A stretch of 64,000 nt of DNA from Tritrichomonas musculus (lineage: Eukaryota; Parabasalia; Tritrichomonadida; Tritrichomonadidae), in contig JAPFFF010000019.1 of the NCBI GenBank assembly GCA_039105265.1, forward strand, positions 1,396,501 to 1,460,500, read 5' to 3'. The position numbers and the translations under genes were made by a program. Positions 55,859-64,000 of this stretch are shown here, one piece after another (the first letter of the stretch is position 1; each line of letters opens with the position of its first letter). Below the pieces are notes generated by a model. It ran no database searches, was not told where the DNA came from, and saw nothing but the letters and a program-made list of their open reading frames with translations.

Positions 55859-56509
55859 TTTTTAAACAAAAAATGGCAAATAAAGAATGAGATGATTATT
55901 TTATGAGTCATTTTCAATGATTTATCAGTTTTTTATTTTTTTATTTTTCATTGATTTTATCGTTTTTTATTTATTGATTTCAAAAGTTTTCTAATGATGT
56001 CTTTCAAAATTTGATATTTATTTATATTTTGCTCACAAATATTTCTTTGTTAGATATTTTATTTTCCATTCAATTCAATTATATTTTCTAAAAAGCTTTT
56101 TTTTTTTTAATTTTGCAATATCTTATTTAAATTTTGGTTATTCTTATAATTTATAGAGAAAGATATAAATTAATTAATTTAAATAATGCCATTGATGAAA
56201 AAATGTAAATTTTCAAATAATATAGATTTATGTAAAATTCCAATTGAGACTCGTAAATGTAATTGCACAATAGTAAAAAGGTTTAATAATACAAATAATT
56301 ATTGATCTAACATTAAATACATTATTAATTCCGAAATGTTTATAATGCAAATGTTAATAAAATAATGAATATACAAATGTGCTAATATGTTGTTATAGAG
56401 TAGGGTAAAAAGTAAAATATCATGAAAAACATGCTATTATGATTAACAAATATAAATCCGAAATATTATGACATGTTAAATAAAAAAAGAATGTTTAAAA
56501 TTAACTTTC
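55859..56509. other. Divergent spacer between Myb and HID1 genes
   Basis: 651 bases, A+T-rich. A T run of about 11 lies near 56098-56108. No coding signal. TTTCATG overlaps the HID1 start. Confidence 0.45.
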
Positions 56510-58105
56510 ATGGGTTCAAACCCAAGCATAGCTCAAGCTGAGCAAAGATTTTTGGATGCTGTTCAAGAACTTAAATCAGGAAAAGAAGAATCCATAGATC
56601 GGGTTTTATTGAGAGCCTATTATATTCCAGATTTTACTCCTTTTTTCTCATACTACGAAGTTCAACAACTTTATAATAAATATCCAACGCAAATTAAAGC
56701 TTTAACAATTAAATCAATTGAATATCTTGTCTCTCAAAAAGATCCCAAAATGGTTCAATCATGCATTTGCTTGTTATCACGAATTATTCCAAGTCTTGCG
56801 CTTTCTGTTGATGGGTCAGGAAAACTTGATTGGCTTTTTGTTGGCGAAAATTCTGCAATTGTTAATTTATTCACAAAATTAAAATCTATTCTATTTGCTC
56901 CTTTAATTTTAAATCAAGAAGAAGCCGAAGACCCACTCCTATGGTTTTGGGGAACGCAACTCCGTTTTAAGGTTGAAACATCTAGAACAGAAGCTTTGTT
57001 TCTATTATTTTTTGGTCATGATGGAACATTTTTTTTCCCAAACAATCCAGAAATTCAAAAGCAAAATGAAGAATTAGCTTGTGTTGATTCAAATATTTCT
57101 AAATACCTTATTAATTCTATTGCAGAAGGCGTTTGGTGGCATAATGTTCACTTTTTGACAATGGCATTGCCATATAGTAGTATTGCAATGATAAAAGATA
57201 AAAATTTTCGAGATTCATTAAAAGATTCTAATTTAATGGAAAGATTGGTAGATTTAACATACGTATTAGTTGATGACTACAATGTTTATGTTCATTATAC
57301 ATATTCCCTAACGAATATCGAAATAGATTTAATGATTTTATGTTTTATATGTCTATTAGTTGAGCCAAAAATCGATTTTAACGTTCAAAAAATGGCAATT
57401 TCATCAATACGTTTTCTTCAGCTAGCAAATGAATCCGAAACAAAAGTTATTGGAGCAAACCACCGTTTGGCTCTTTCTATTTTAACTCTTGTTTCATCAA
57501 CAAAAGTAAATGCTAAAAAACTTGAAGAACAAATGCTTGCGCCATTGCTTGGGACCGAATATAAATTTAAAACAGATTCTATTTCGCTTGCTATTCTCGA
57601 AGCTTTAACAAATACTGTTATGCTTGTCACTCCTGAATCATCAAGTATTCTTTCACTTGTCATTTCTGTTATACACAATATTTCTCCTTTTATTATCGAT
57701 TATGATTATGCTCCTTCTTTGTTTTCAAAATTATTTGAAGCATCTTTAGACAAATTGAAAGATAAGACAAAATTTTTTGATGGACTAGTAGTTTCTGTCG
57801 AAAGATATGTTAATGGAAATTTCAAAGATGAAGGAGACAAAAATGGTCAATTGCGAAGAAATGAATTAAACAAACTTATATCAAATTTGGATGCTTTCAA
57901 TAATAGTGAAAATGCTAATATGAAACAAAAAATAATTGGTGCAATCCAAAGTGGCAAAGATCAAAATGATTACCCACTTGTTATTGATCAAATTGATTCA
58001 CATTTGACATGGTGCCAACAGATTGTATTTGAACTTTTTGAAAAAAGAAATCGTTTTTCGTTAGAAAGAATTAGAAAAAAACAAATCAAGCAAAAAAAGA
58101 AATAA
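56510..58105 (+). CDS. HID1-family Golgi/trafficking protein
   Basis: A 531-residue, all-helical protein. It starts MGSNPSIAQAEQRFLDAVQE. Gly2 with Ser6 fits an N-myristoylation site, as in human HID1 (MGSTDSKLNFRKAVIQL). Further parallels are SCICLLSRIIPSLAL (HID1 NCSRLLTRVLPYIF), the repeated LxxLFxK helices, and the segment LVISVIHNISPFIIDYDYAP followed by LFSKLFEASLDKL (HID1 LLTIVVNVSPYLKSLSMVTA, LLHLLEAFST). The basic C-terminus (RKKQIKQKKK) is unlike HID1. HID1 acts at the trans-Golgi in dense-core granule and secretory sorting. The protein is shorter than animal HID1 (~790) because the disordered insert is absent. Confidence 0.72.
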   Translation: MGSNPSIAQAEQRFLDAVQELKSGKEESIDRVLLRAYYIPDFTPFFSYYEVQQLYNKYPTQIKALTIKSIEYLVSQKDPKMVQSCICLLSRIIPSLALSVDGSGKLDWLFVGENSAIVNLFTKLKSILFAPLILNQEEAEDPLLWFWGTQLRFKVETSRTEALFLLFFGHDGTFFFPNNPEIQKQNEELACVDSNISKYLINSIAEGVWWHNVHFLTMALPYSSIAMIKDKNFRDSLKDSNLMERLVDLTYVLVDDYNVYVHYTYSLTNIEIDLMILCFICLLVEPKIDFNVQKMAISSIRFLQLANESETKVIGANHRLALSILTLVSSTKVNAKKLEEQMLAPLLGTEYKFKTDSISLAILEALTNTVMLVTPESSSILSLVISVIHNISPFIIDYDYAPSLFSKLFEASLDKLKDKTKFFDGLVVSVERYVNGNFKDEGDKNGQLRRNELNKLISNLDAFNNSENANMKQKIIGAIQSGKDQNDYPLVIDQIDSHLTWCQQIVFELFEKRNRFSLERIRKKQIKQKKK

Positions 58106-58294
58106 TAAATCATGATATTTGTTGTTGATAAATTTTTAAAGAAATTATTATAATAATTTGTTTGAACTTTTAGCAATAAAAGAAAAAATTAGTCATAGAG
58201 TCATTATTTGTATGTATTAATATTACTTACTTTATTAAAATATAGATCAGATTTTTTGAAAATTAAATAACATTAAATCTTAATACAATCGCCT

Positions 58295-59719
58295 TTACAT
58301 TAAATTCTTGCAAATCATCATGGCTAATTTTTCAACATCTTCGGCATCTTGATTTTTATCAATAAAGATTTTTGCAAATTGAGTCATAATTGCATTATCA
58401 AATTCTGGATCTTCATTTACTGAATAATCGCAATCTTGAATAAAATTGATGAAGGAAAGAAGCTTTTCAGCAACTTGTTCTTCAAGAACTGTATGAACTG
58501 TTGTAATATAAGGATGAACAAGCAATTCCTCAATTGTGGGTCTTTTCTTTGGATCCCTTTGAAGACACTGATACATAACATCATAAAGGTCTTCGAAATC
58601 GGGACGATTTTCAATTTCATCAAATTGAATTTGGTAATTAGGATCAGTAATATCTTTCATTTTCAATAAAATATCAGTCTGTGGAAAAGGTGGTCTGTTA
58701 TAAACTAATTGATATAGAATGCAGCCCAATGACCAAACATCTGCAGCCCTTCCACATTTATATGTGCCTTTTTCTTTGTTTCTCATTAATGCTTCAGGTG
58801 ACATATAATTTAATGTTCCTGCTGTACTAGTACGCTCAATATTGGTTGTATTTGCAGAATCAATTGTTTTGGCTATACCAAAATCAATTAATTTTAAGGT
58901 TCCTTTTACAAATAAAAAGTTTGCTGGTTTTAAGTCACCATGAACAACATGTGCTTTATGAACAATTTGAACTGCTTCAAGCATTTGTTGCCAAATGTGA
59001 CGAAGGAAATGAGGATTTACCGTCATTTCTGATGTTCGATTCTTTTCAATCAAAGAACGAAGATCAATGTCACCAAGTTCAAGAACAATTGATATTCTTT
59101 TATTATCTTTATCTATATCACTATCAACGAGGTTGATGATCCTTTCTGATCCTTGAAGCATTGTTAGCAGATGAATTTCATTTACAAAACTTTCAACAGC
59201 TTCTGCTCCAGCATTTGATAAATTTACAACTTTCAATGCATAAACCTGTCCATCTGCAGAAAGAACTTTATAAACCTTTGAGCTTCCTCCTTTTCCAATT
59301 TTCTGTACAGCTAAATATAAATTATTTTTGACAGAAATCATTTTAGCGTTACTAACAAACTCGCTTTCTTCAATCAAGCTGCTTGAACTAGAAGAAAAAT
59401 TTGATTGATATTGATGTGCTTTTACACGTGGAGCTGGTTTCATTGAATCAACAGGAATTTGAATTCTCTTTGGAGTTTTGTTTGAATAAAAGTCATTACC
59501 TCTAGTAAACAAAATAGAACTTGTATCAGTATTTGAGTAATCATTTTCTTGACCTTGACTATCTCTTGTTTCTTCTTCAAATTGTTCGCTTTGATGACGA
59601 TAAGAATCGTTGTACGATGTCTTTTTATTTGCGTTGTTAGGCTTGAAAGCATTAGAAGAAAAGTTTGAGTTTTGCCGACGAATTGAAAGAGGCTGTAAAG
59701 GGTTTCGGTATTGGCTCAT
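58295..59719 (-). CDS. MPS1/TTK-type dual-specificity spindle-checkpoint kinase
   Basis: A 474-residue protein. The first ~125 residues are disordered and Ser/Asn/Arg-rich; no TPR repeats are visible. The kinase domain (~134-410) is close to Mps1: IGKGGSSKVYKVLSADGQVY (loop 142-149), Lys163, Glu181 in VNEIHLL, HGDLKPANFL (catalytic Asp262, Asn267), LKLIDFGIAK (Asp279), GTLNYMSPEA, and DVWSLGCILYQLVY. The GGSSKV loop, H(S/G)DLKPANFL and NYM(P/S)PEA are Mps1 signatures. All catalytic residues are present. MPS1 signals unattached kinetochores. It is divergent from the axonemal gene with 231 bases between ATGs. Confidence 0.92.
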   Translation of the reverse strand: MSQYRNPLQPLSIRRQNSNFSSNAFKPNNANKKTSYNDSYRHQSEQFEEETRDSQGQENDYSNTDTSSILFTRGNDFYSNKTPKRIQIPVDSMKPAPRVKAHQYQSNFSSSSSSLIEESEFVSNAKMISVKNNLYLAVQKIGKGGSSKVYKVLSADGQVYALKVVNLSNAGAEAVESFVNEIHLLTMLQGSERIINLVDSDIDKDNKRISIVLELGDIDLRSLIEKNRTSEMTVNPHFLRHIWQQMLEAVQIVHKAHVVHGDLKPANFLFVKGTLKLIDFGIAKTIDSANTTNIERTSTAGTLNYMSPEALMRNKEKGTYKCGRAADVWSLGCILYQLVYNRPPFPQTDILLKMKDITDPNYQIQFDEIENRPDFEDLYDVMYQCLQRDPKKRPTIEELLVHPYITTVHTVLEEQVAEKLLSFINFIQDCDYSVNEDPEFDNAIMTQFAKIFIDKNQDAEDVEKLAMMICKNLM

Positions 59720-59950
59720 ATGTTTTTTATTATTGTAAAACCTAAACGTATAATATTTTAACAGATTTAAAAGGCCAATTTTAAACTGAAAGTTTTATAT
59801 AAACTTTTTGTATGGTTTTGATTTTTTTAGCAGAAATTAATAAAAATTTCAATGATTTTTTGAAATTAATTCAATGAATTTATTCAAATTCTAAAAAATT
59901 TGAAATAAAAATTTTTATAAAGAAAAATAAACGGAACTGTCGATAATAAT

Positions 59951-62900
59951 ATGAGTGCAACAGCATTCATAGTTACTCCAGAAACTTTAATTTTTCGAAA
60001 TTCAGATGAAAAAGATTCAGATTCATTAGAAATCTCAGTTCGCAATATTTCAAAAAAACCAATTCGAATACGATTTTCATTGCCACAAACGAATTTATTT
60101 TATCTTTCATCAGGTCAAACATTTTTAATTCCGCCTGGGTTAGTTTCATCAGTTAAAATATCGCATCAATCTAAATCGAACGTAATAGAAAAATCAAGTG
60201 TTAGGATTTATTCACCAGATGAAAGCGTTCAAATTCCAATTATTGCTTATCCTCCATCACCAAATGTTCAATTTAATGAAAAAGATATTAATCTTGGAAC
60301 GATGTCGTACATGTCGATTGAAGTTCGTAAATTTTCTTTTACAAATTTTGGAACTTTAGAAGGAAATTTTAAAATCAAGTCAGATAATAAATTTATTGAA
60401 ATAACGCCAAAAAATGGAACTATTAAACCAAATGGTAAAGTAGAAGCCTCATTTACATTTAATCCGCCAGCGCCAGGAAATTATTCATTTCATATTACTC
60501 TTTCGGTTGAAAAAAATGTTGAAATAATAAAGCCACTTCTTGTTACAGCAGAAGTTCTTGATCAATCTATTTCTTTACAGTTTGAAAAGAAAGATCTCGA
60601 TTGTTTAGATTTTGGTCCATTATTTTATGGAACGAAACGAAATCTTGTTATACAAATTGTCAATAGATCTTCAAGCAAACGAAGTTTTACAATAAGAAAA
60701 CCATTTTCAGAGAAATTAAATAATTCAGTTGGGACATCAGCTGCATCTTTGAGTCCCAAATCATTTTTCCGAACATCTTCAGTAACGTATGATCAACGGC
60801 AATCATCAGAAAAAGAATCGCAAAATTCAGAAAAGCAAGAAGATCATTTTTCTATTTCACCATTAAGTGGGGAGTTAAAGCCAAAAAGTTCCACAAATAT
60901 TACGGTTACTTTTTCTCCCCCACCAAAATCAGTAATAGATGATATAGAAACGATTTATAGTAGTTTATCTGAAGTTTGCATAACAGATACAGATAGAGTC
61001 CTTCCCTTTAAAATGACTGGCTCTGGTGTTCGAGTAGGATATTCGATATCATGTGTTGATTTTGACTTTCAACGGAAAAAAGTCAAAAGTCGATCAATTA
61101 AAATGTTCTCTATTCAAAATGAATCCAAAGTCCTACCTATTCAATTCAAAATTAAGCAAATTGCGCATTTTCATTTTTTTCCATCATCAGGTTCCATTGC
61201 ACCCAACTGCTTAAAGGACATCCAAGTCATATTTTCGCCTAACTCGTTGGGATTATTTAACACCACGACGACCATTGAATTTTGTCAGAGCATGCAAACG
61301 AGAACGATCAAACTTTCAGGCGAGTCAGTTTCTGAAATTTCGCCGGAAGAAGAGATGACTGGCCAAGAGAAACCGTTTAAATATCCGAACATCACTGAAT
61401 TTCCGAGCAGTAATGTGAATGTCAAAGCTGAGTACAAGCTGAGCCGGGAAGAAGTGATTGAAAAATATGAGAAACGGAAAATTTTTGACTCTTACTTGAC
61501 AGACATGGAGAAGAAGCGTGAAGAGCATGAGAAAGAAAGAGAGCTTAAAGTGAGATCGAAAGAGGAAGCGATCGATATCTTAAAGAAGAAGAATCAGCCT
61601 TATTCGAAGGATGATTTGCATGATATGATTGTCAATCAAATCAAGAAAAACATGGATCAAATCGAGGACCCTGTGTCTCTTGGATTTAAGCCACATGAAG
61701 GCCTGAATCCGCCCAATCCGACACTCAGAGTTCGGGAGCCAATGAAGCTTCCTTCTGAGATGTTTCGGGTACGAAACACGAAAAAAAAATCTGTTTTTAA
61801 TGACAAAGTTACAATTGAGAAAAAGTTCAAACCGAAACCGACAAAAAGAATTGAAATCAATGAATGTTCGAAAGTCCTTCAGCCAACACAACTTCTTCAC
61901 GTCATTCCTTCTTCACAATTGGTCAATTTTGGAACGGTTTCTGTTTTCTCAAATGAAGTTCGATCGTTCCAGATCACAAATAATAACCAGATGCACATTC
62001 TGACAGAAATTATTCCATTTCAAGAGATCGTGAACAGCAAGCCGAAATCGCAAGTTATTCCACCAAATCAAACAGCAGGGTTTGACATTGTTTTGGACAC
62101 TTCAAAGCCTGGATCTTTCACTAACAAGTTCCAATATGTAATCAACGGGAAGCACACTTATTCAATAACGGTTATTGCGACGATCAATCCAATTGACGTT
62201 ACAATGAACAGTTCCGTTATAAACTTTAGACTTCCGAATGATTCTTTCCAGAATTATTCATGTCAAAATTTGACACTTTTTAACAATAGCAATTCAATTG
62301 CTAAATACGAAATAACCGGCTTTGAAGATTCTGTTTTTTCATTCCATGAAAAAAGTGGCTCAATTCAGCCCAATTCAAACACTTCGATTGAAATCACATA
62401 CAAGCCTGACACAAGTCCGCATTCGGAGCGAATCATTGATATATCTGTCTTTGGAGGAAGTTCGCTTTTGCTGAGGCTTGTTGGTGATACAGGGAGACCG
62501 TTATTTTCACTAAATAGAAAGAATGTCGATTACGGCTTGATTTCTCTTGGTGTCAAAACCGTTGAATATATTGAAATCATCAATGACGGTGACGATGCTG
62601 GTGTCTTCTCAATAACGCCTAGTTTCACCGATATCTTAACGATAACTCCGCCAAAAGGAAGAGTGAATAAGCATTCATCTTTGAAGCTTTTGATTGAAGT
62701 GACTTCTGAAAAACCTGGAAGATTTGACATTCCAATAAAAGTGACAATTTGTGGCTCGAATCCAATTTTCTTCAACGTTTCTGGTCATGCTGAAATTCCG
62801 CAAGTTGAAGTTAGTTGTGATTCGATTGATTTTGGGAAAATGTTCCTTGGAACAGTCACTTCAAAGTCGTTGTCAATCACAAATGTCGGAGTCATTCCAG

Positions 62901-64000
62901 CGACTCTCAATCTTGACATGTCTGACCTTCAGATGTTCAACATCAAGTACACAACAGACGCAATCACTGAGATTCAGCAAGTGAAAATCACGCCATCAAA
63001 GTCGAAGATAAACGAAACCGATCTGACGATAATGAATGACGATACGATCACTTTTTCTGGGTATAAATACAAAATTGAATTGAAGCCTCAAAAAGTGGCT
63101 GATTTTGAATTGGTCTATCGTGCTAGTGAATCTGGAAAAGTGTCATTTTTTTTGCCACTAATTCTTGAGAATGTTTCTAACGAAGATCAAGTGAAACAAC
63201 CGTTTATAACCGCCGAAGCGGTTAAAACGCCTTTGTTCTTATCTACACTTGAACTTAACTTTGGTTCCGTTCCTCTTCACGACCCGTTGAATCCAAACAA
63301 CAGGCCGAAAACAGAGACATTGGTTCTTCGTAACGAGTCACCTTCACGCATCAACTTTCGGCTTGATCTTGAGACTCCTATTTTCCAGCTGCATGCATAT
63401 AACGACACCCTTGAGTATGCATGTTCTTCTACAATTTTTGTGCATTTCAAGCCGACGAGTCCGATTCCCTACACCTACTCGATGCCATTGTATGTCATCA
63501 CTGAATCAGGCGAGACTTTGATTGCGCAGATCCAATTGAATGGAATTGGATCGTCACGTCTATTTTCAACATCGACCAATTATTTGGCCTTGCCGATTGT
63601 TCCCCTCGGTGTTCGGACATGTTCTGAAATTGACTTTTTAAACATCGGATGCATACCGACTGAGATTGATGCGAAAATAGCGATAAACGAGAAGCAGTTT
63701 CCAATTGAGATTTCATTTCCGAAAGGCAAAAAGATGAATTTCAACACGTTAAGCATTCCTATTAAAGTTTCATTTGTTTCAATGAAGCCGATAAGTTTTT
63801 CGACCGTCATTTTAATTGTCGATAAGAATGGAAATAATACGGCATTCACTGTCTCAATTACAACCGATAATTCCATCTTTACTTTGTATTCTTTCTTATC
63901 TTCAAATACTTGCATTTTCGACTCCAGTGAAGATAAGCCAATCACACTTCAGATCACAAATGAAAGAAGGTCGATTGATGTTTTATCTAATTTTTTGTCC
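59951..64000 (+). CDS. ASH/HYDIN-type axonemal protein, 5' part (runs off the window)
   Basis: The ATG at 59951 opens a frame that stays open through 64000: 1350 codons with no stop reached. It begins MSATAFIVTPETLIFRNSDE. The sequence is a series of immunoglobulin-like ASH/MSP beta-sandwich repeats. Recurring patterns are x-F-G-x-(V/L/M)-x-x-G/N followed by hydrophobic strands: DINLGTMSYMSIEVRKFSFT, LVNFGTVSVFSNEVRSFQIT, NVDYGLISLGVKTVEYIEI, SIDFGKMFLGTVTSKSLSIT and ELNFGSVPLHDPL. Between the third and fourth repeats is a charged helical segment (about 460-560, EKYEKRKIFDSYLTDMEKKR). Such arrays occur in HYDIN, CFAP47, CFAP65, CFAP74 and CFAP221 of motile flagella; which one cannot be settled from the partial sequence. 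From about 61.2 kb on, the DNA is markedly richer in G+C than upstream. Confidence 0.85.
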   Translation, partial: MSATAFIVTPETLIFRNSDEKDSDSLEISVRNISKKPIRIRFSLPQTNLFYLSSGQTFLIPPGLVSSVKISHQSKSNVIEKSSVRIYSPDESVQIPIIAYPPSPNVQFNEKDINLGTMSYMSIEVRKFSFTNFGTLEGNFKIKSDNKFIEITPKNGTIKPNGKVEASFTFNPPAPGNYSFHITLSVEKNVEIIKPLLVTAEVLDQSISLQFEKKDLDCLDFGPLFYGTKRNLVIQIVNRSSSKRSFTIRKPFSEKLNNSVGTSAASLSPKSFFRTSSVTYDQRQSSEKESQNSEKQEDHFSISPLSGELKPKSSTNITVTFSPPPKSVIDDIETIYSSLSEVCITDTDRVLPFKMTGSGVRVGYSISCVDFDFQRKKVKSRSIKMFSIQNESKVLPIQFKIKQIAHFHFFPSSGSIAPNCLKDIQVIFSPNSLGLFNTTTTIEFCQSMQTRTIKLSGESVSEISPEEEMTGQEKPFKYPNITEFPSSNVNVKAEYKLSREEVIEKYEKRKIFDSYLTDMEKKREEHEKERELKVRSKEEAIDILKKKNQPYSKDDLHDMIVNQIKKNMDQIEDPVSLGFKPHEGLNPPNPTLRVREPMKLPSEMFRVRNTKKKSVFNDKVTIEKKFKPKPTKRIEINECSKVLQPTQLLHVIPSSQLVNFGTVSVFSNEVRSFQITNNNQMHILTEIIPFQEIVNSKPKSQVIPPNQTAGFDIVLDTSKPGSFTNKFQYVINGKHTYSITVIATINPIDVTMNSSVINFRLPNDSFQNYSCQNLTLFNNSNSIAKYEITGFEDSVFSFHEKSGSIQPNSNTSIEITYKPDTSPHSERIIDISVFGGSSLLLRLVGDTGRPLFSLNRKNVDYGLISLGVKTVEYIEIINDGDDAGVFSITPSFTDILTITPPKGRVNKHSSLKLLIEVTSEKPGRFDIPIKVTICGSNPIFFNVSGHAEIPQVEVSCDSIDFGKMFLGTVTSKSLSITNVGVIPATLNLDMSDLQMFNIKYTTDAITEIQQVKITPSKSKINETDLTIMNDDTITFSGYKYKIELKPQKVADFELVYRASESGKVSFFLPLILENVSNEDQVKQPFITAEAVKTPLFLSTLELNFGSVPLHDPLNPNNRPKTETLVLRNESPSRINFRLDLETPIFQLHAYNDTLEYACSSTIFVHFKPTSPIPYTYSMPLYVITESGETLIAQIQLNGIGSSRLFSTSTNYLALPIVPLGVRTCSEIDFLNIGCIPTEIDAKIAINEKQFPIEISFPKGKKMNFNTLSIPIKVSFVSMKPISFSTVILIVDKNGNNTAFTVSITTDNSIFTLYSFLSSNTCIFDSSEDKPITLQITNERRSIDVLSNFLS

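Noticed and set aside
1-64000. Spliceosomal introns
   Set aside because: I looked for the trichomonad 3' motif ACTAAC followed by ACAG. ACTAACA occurs (for example near 32161 and 53734) but without the CAG end, and all large genes are open without them.
1-64000. CRISPR array, operons, bacterial promoters, retroviral or LTR elements
   Set aside because: No regularly spaced repeats, no gene strings with shared function, and no reverse transcriptase, integrase or capsid-like sequence recognised.

Overview
The window looks like nuclear DNA of a parabasalid protist, most likely a trichomonad of the Tritrichomonas/Trichomonas type. This is inferred from gene content, because no search could be run. 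The DNA is A+T-rich and gene-dense. About 30 long open reading frames lie on both strands with short spacers, and no spliceosomal introns are visible. Several genes have a TCA-Y-W initiator-like motif a few bases before the ATG. One gene encodes a protein with the trichomonad initiator-binding domain. Other lineage hints are a two-repeat Myb protein, a Pmp-like beta-helix protein, a metallo-hydrolase with a hydrogenosome-style N-terminus, and several flagellar/axonemal proteins.

Layout. 1-375: end of a degenerate mariner transposon. 1.4-8.0 kb: MATE transporter, Set1/MLL-type SET methyltransferase, and a BET (bromodomain + NET) protein. 8.2-14.8 kb: helical-repeat/coiled-coil protein, WD40-like protein, a PNGase-like protein that has lost its catalytic Cys and His, and a coiled-coil protein. 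15-19.5 kb: giant coiled-coil protein (CCDC180-like?). 19.8-22.5 kb: COP9 signalosome subunit 6 divergent from a WD40-bearing ATG16. 22.8-29.5 kb: initiator-binding-domain protein, a DZIP1-like ciliogenesis protein, and the metallo-beta-lactamase-fold protein.

29.8-35.5 kb is the accessory part: small unrecognised proteins, a membrane-protein stub with a repeat-bearing tail, gene debris, and a perfect 40-bp inverted repeat. 35.9-48.6 kb: WDR7-like protein, MCRS1-like FHA protein, four-LIM protein and two unrecognised large proteins. 49-59.7 kb: C2 protein, an unrecognised protein, a pseudokinase, an RRM-like protein, the Pmp-like protein, a Myb protein, a HID1 homologue and an MPS1/TTK kinase. 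59.95 kb to the end: the 5' part of a very long ASH/HYDIN-type axonemal protein that runs off the window.

There is no operon logic; neighbours look functionally unrelated. As a set they cover chromatin and transcription (SET, BET, MCRS1, IBD, Myb), the flagellar apparatus (DZIP1, ASH protein, perhaps CCDC180), membrane traffic and autophagy (ATG16, WDR7, HID1, C2), protein turnover (CSN6) and mitosis (MPS1). I found no clearly new multi-gene system. The best leads are the perfect foldback at 32.2-32.4 kb, two pseudoenzymes (PNGase-like, kinase), the putative hydrogenosomal hydrolase, homopolymer T tracts oriented with gene 3' ends, and GC-rich patches inside two very long genes.
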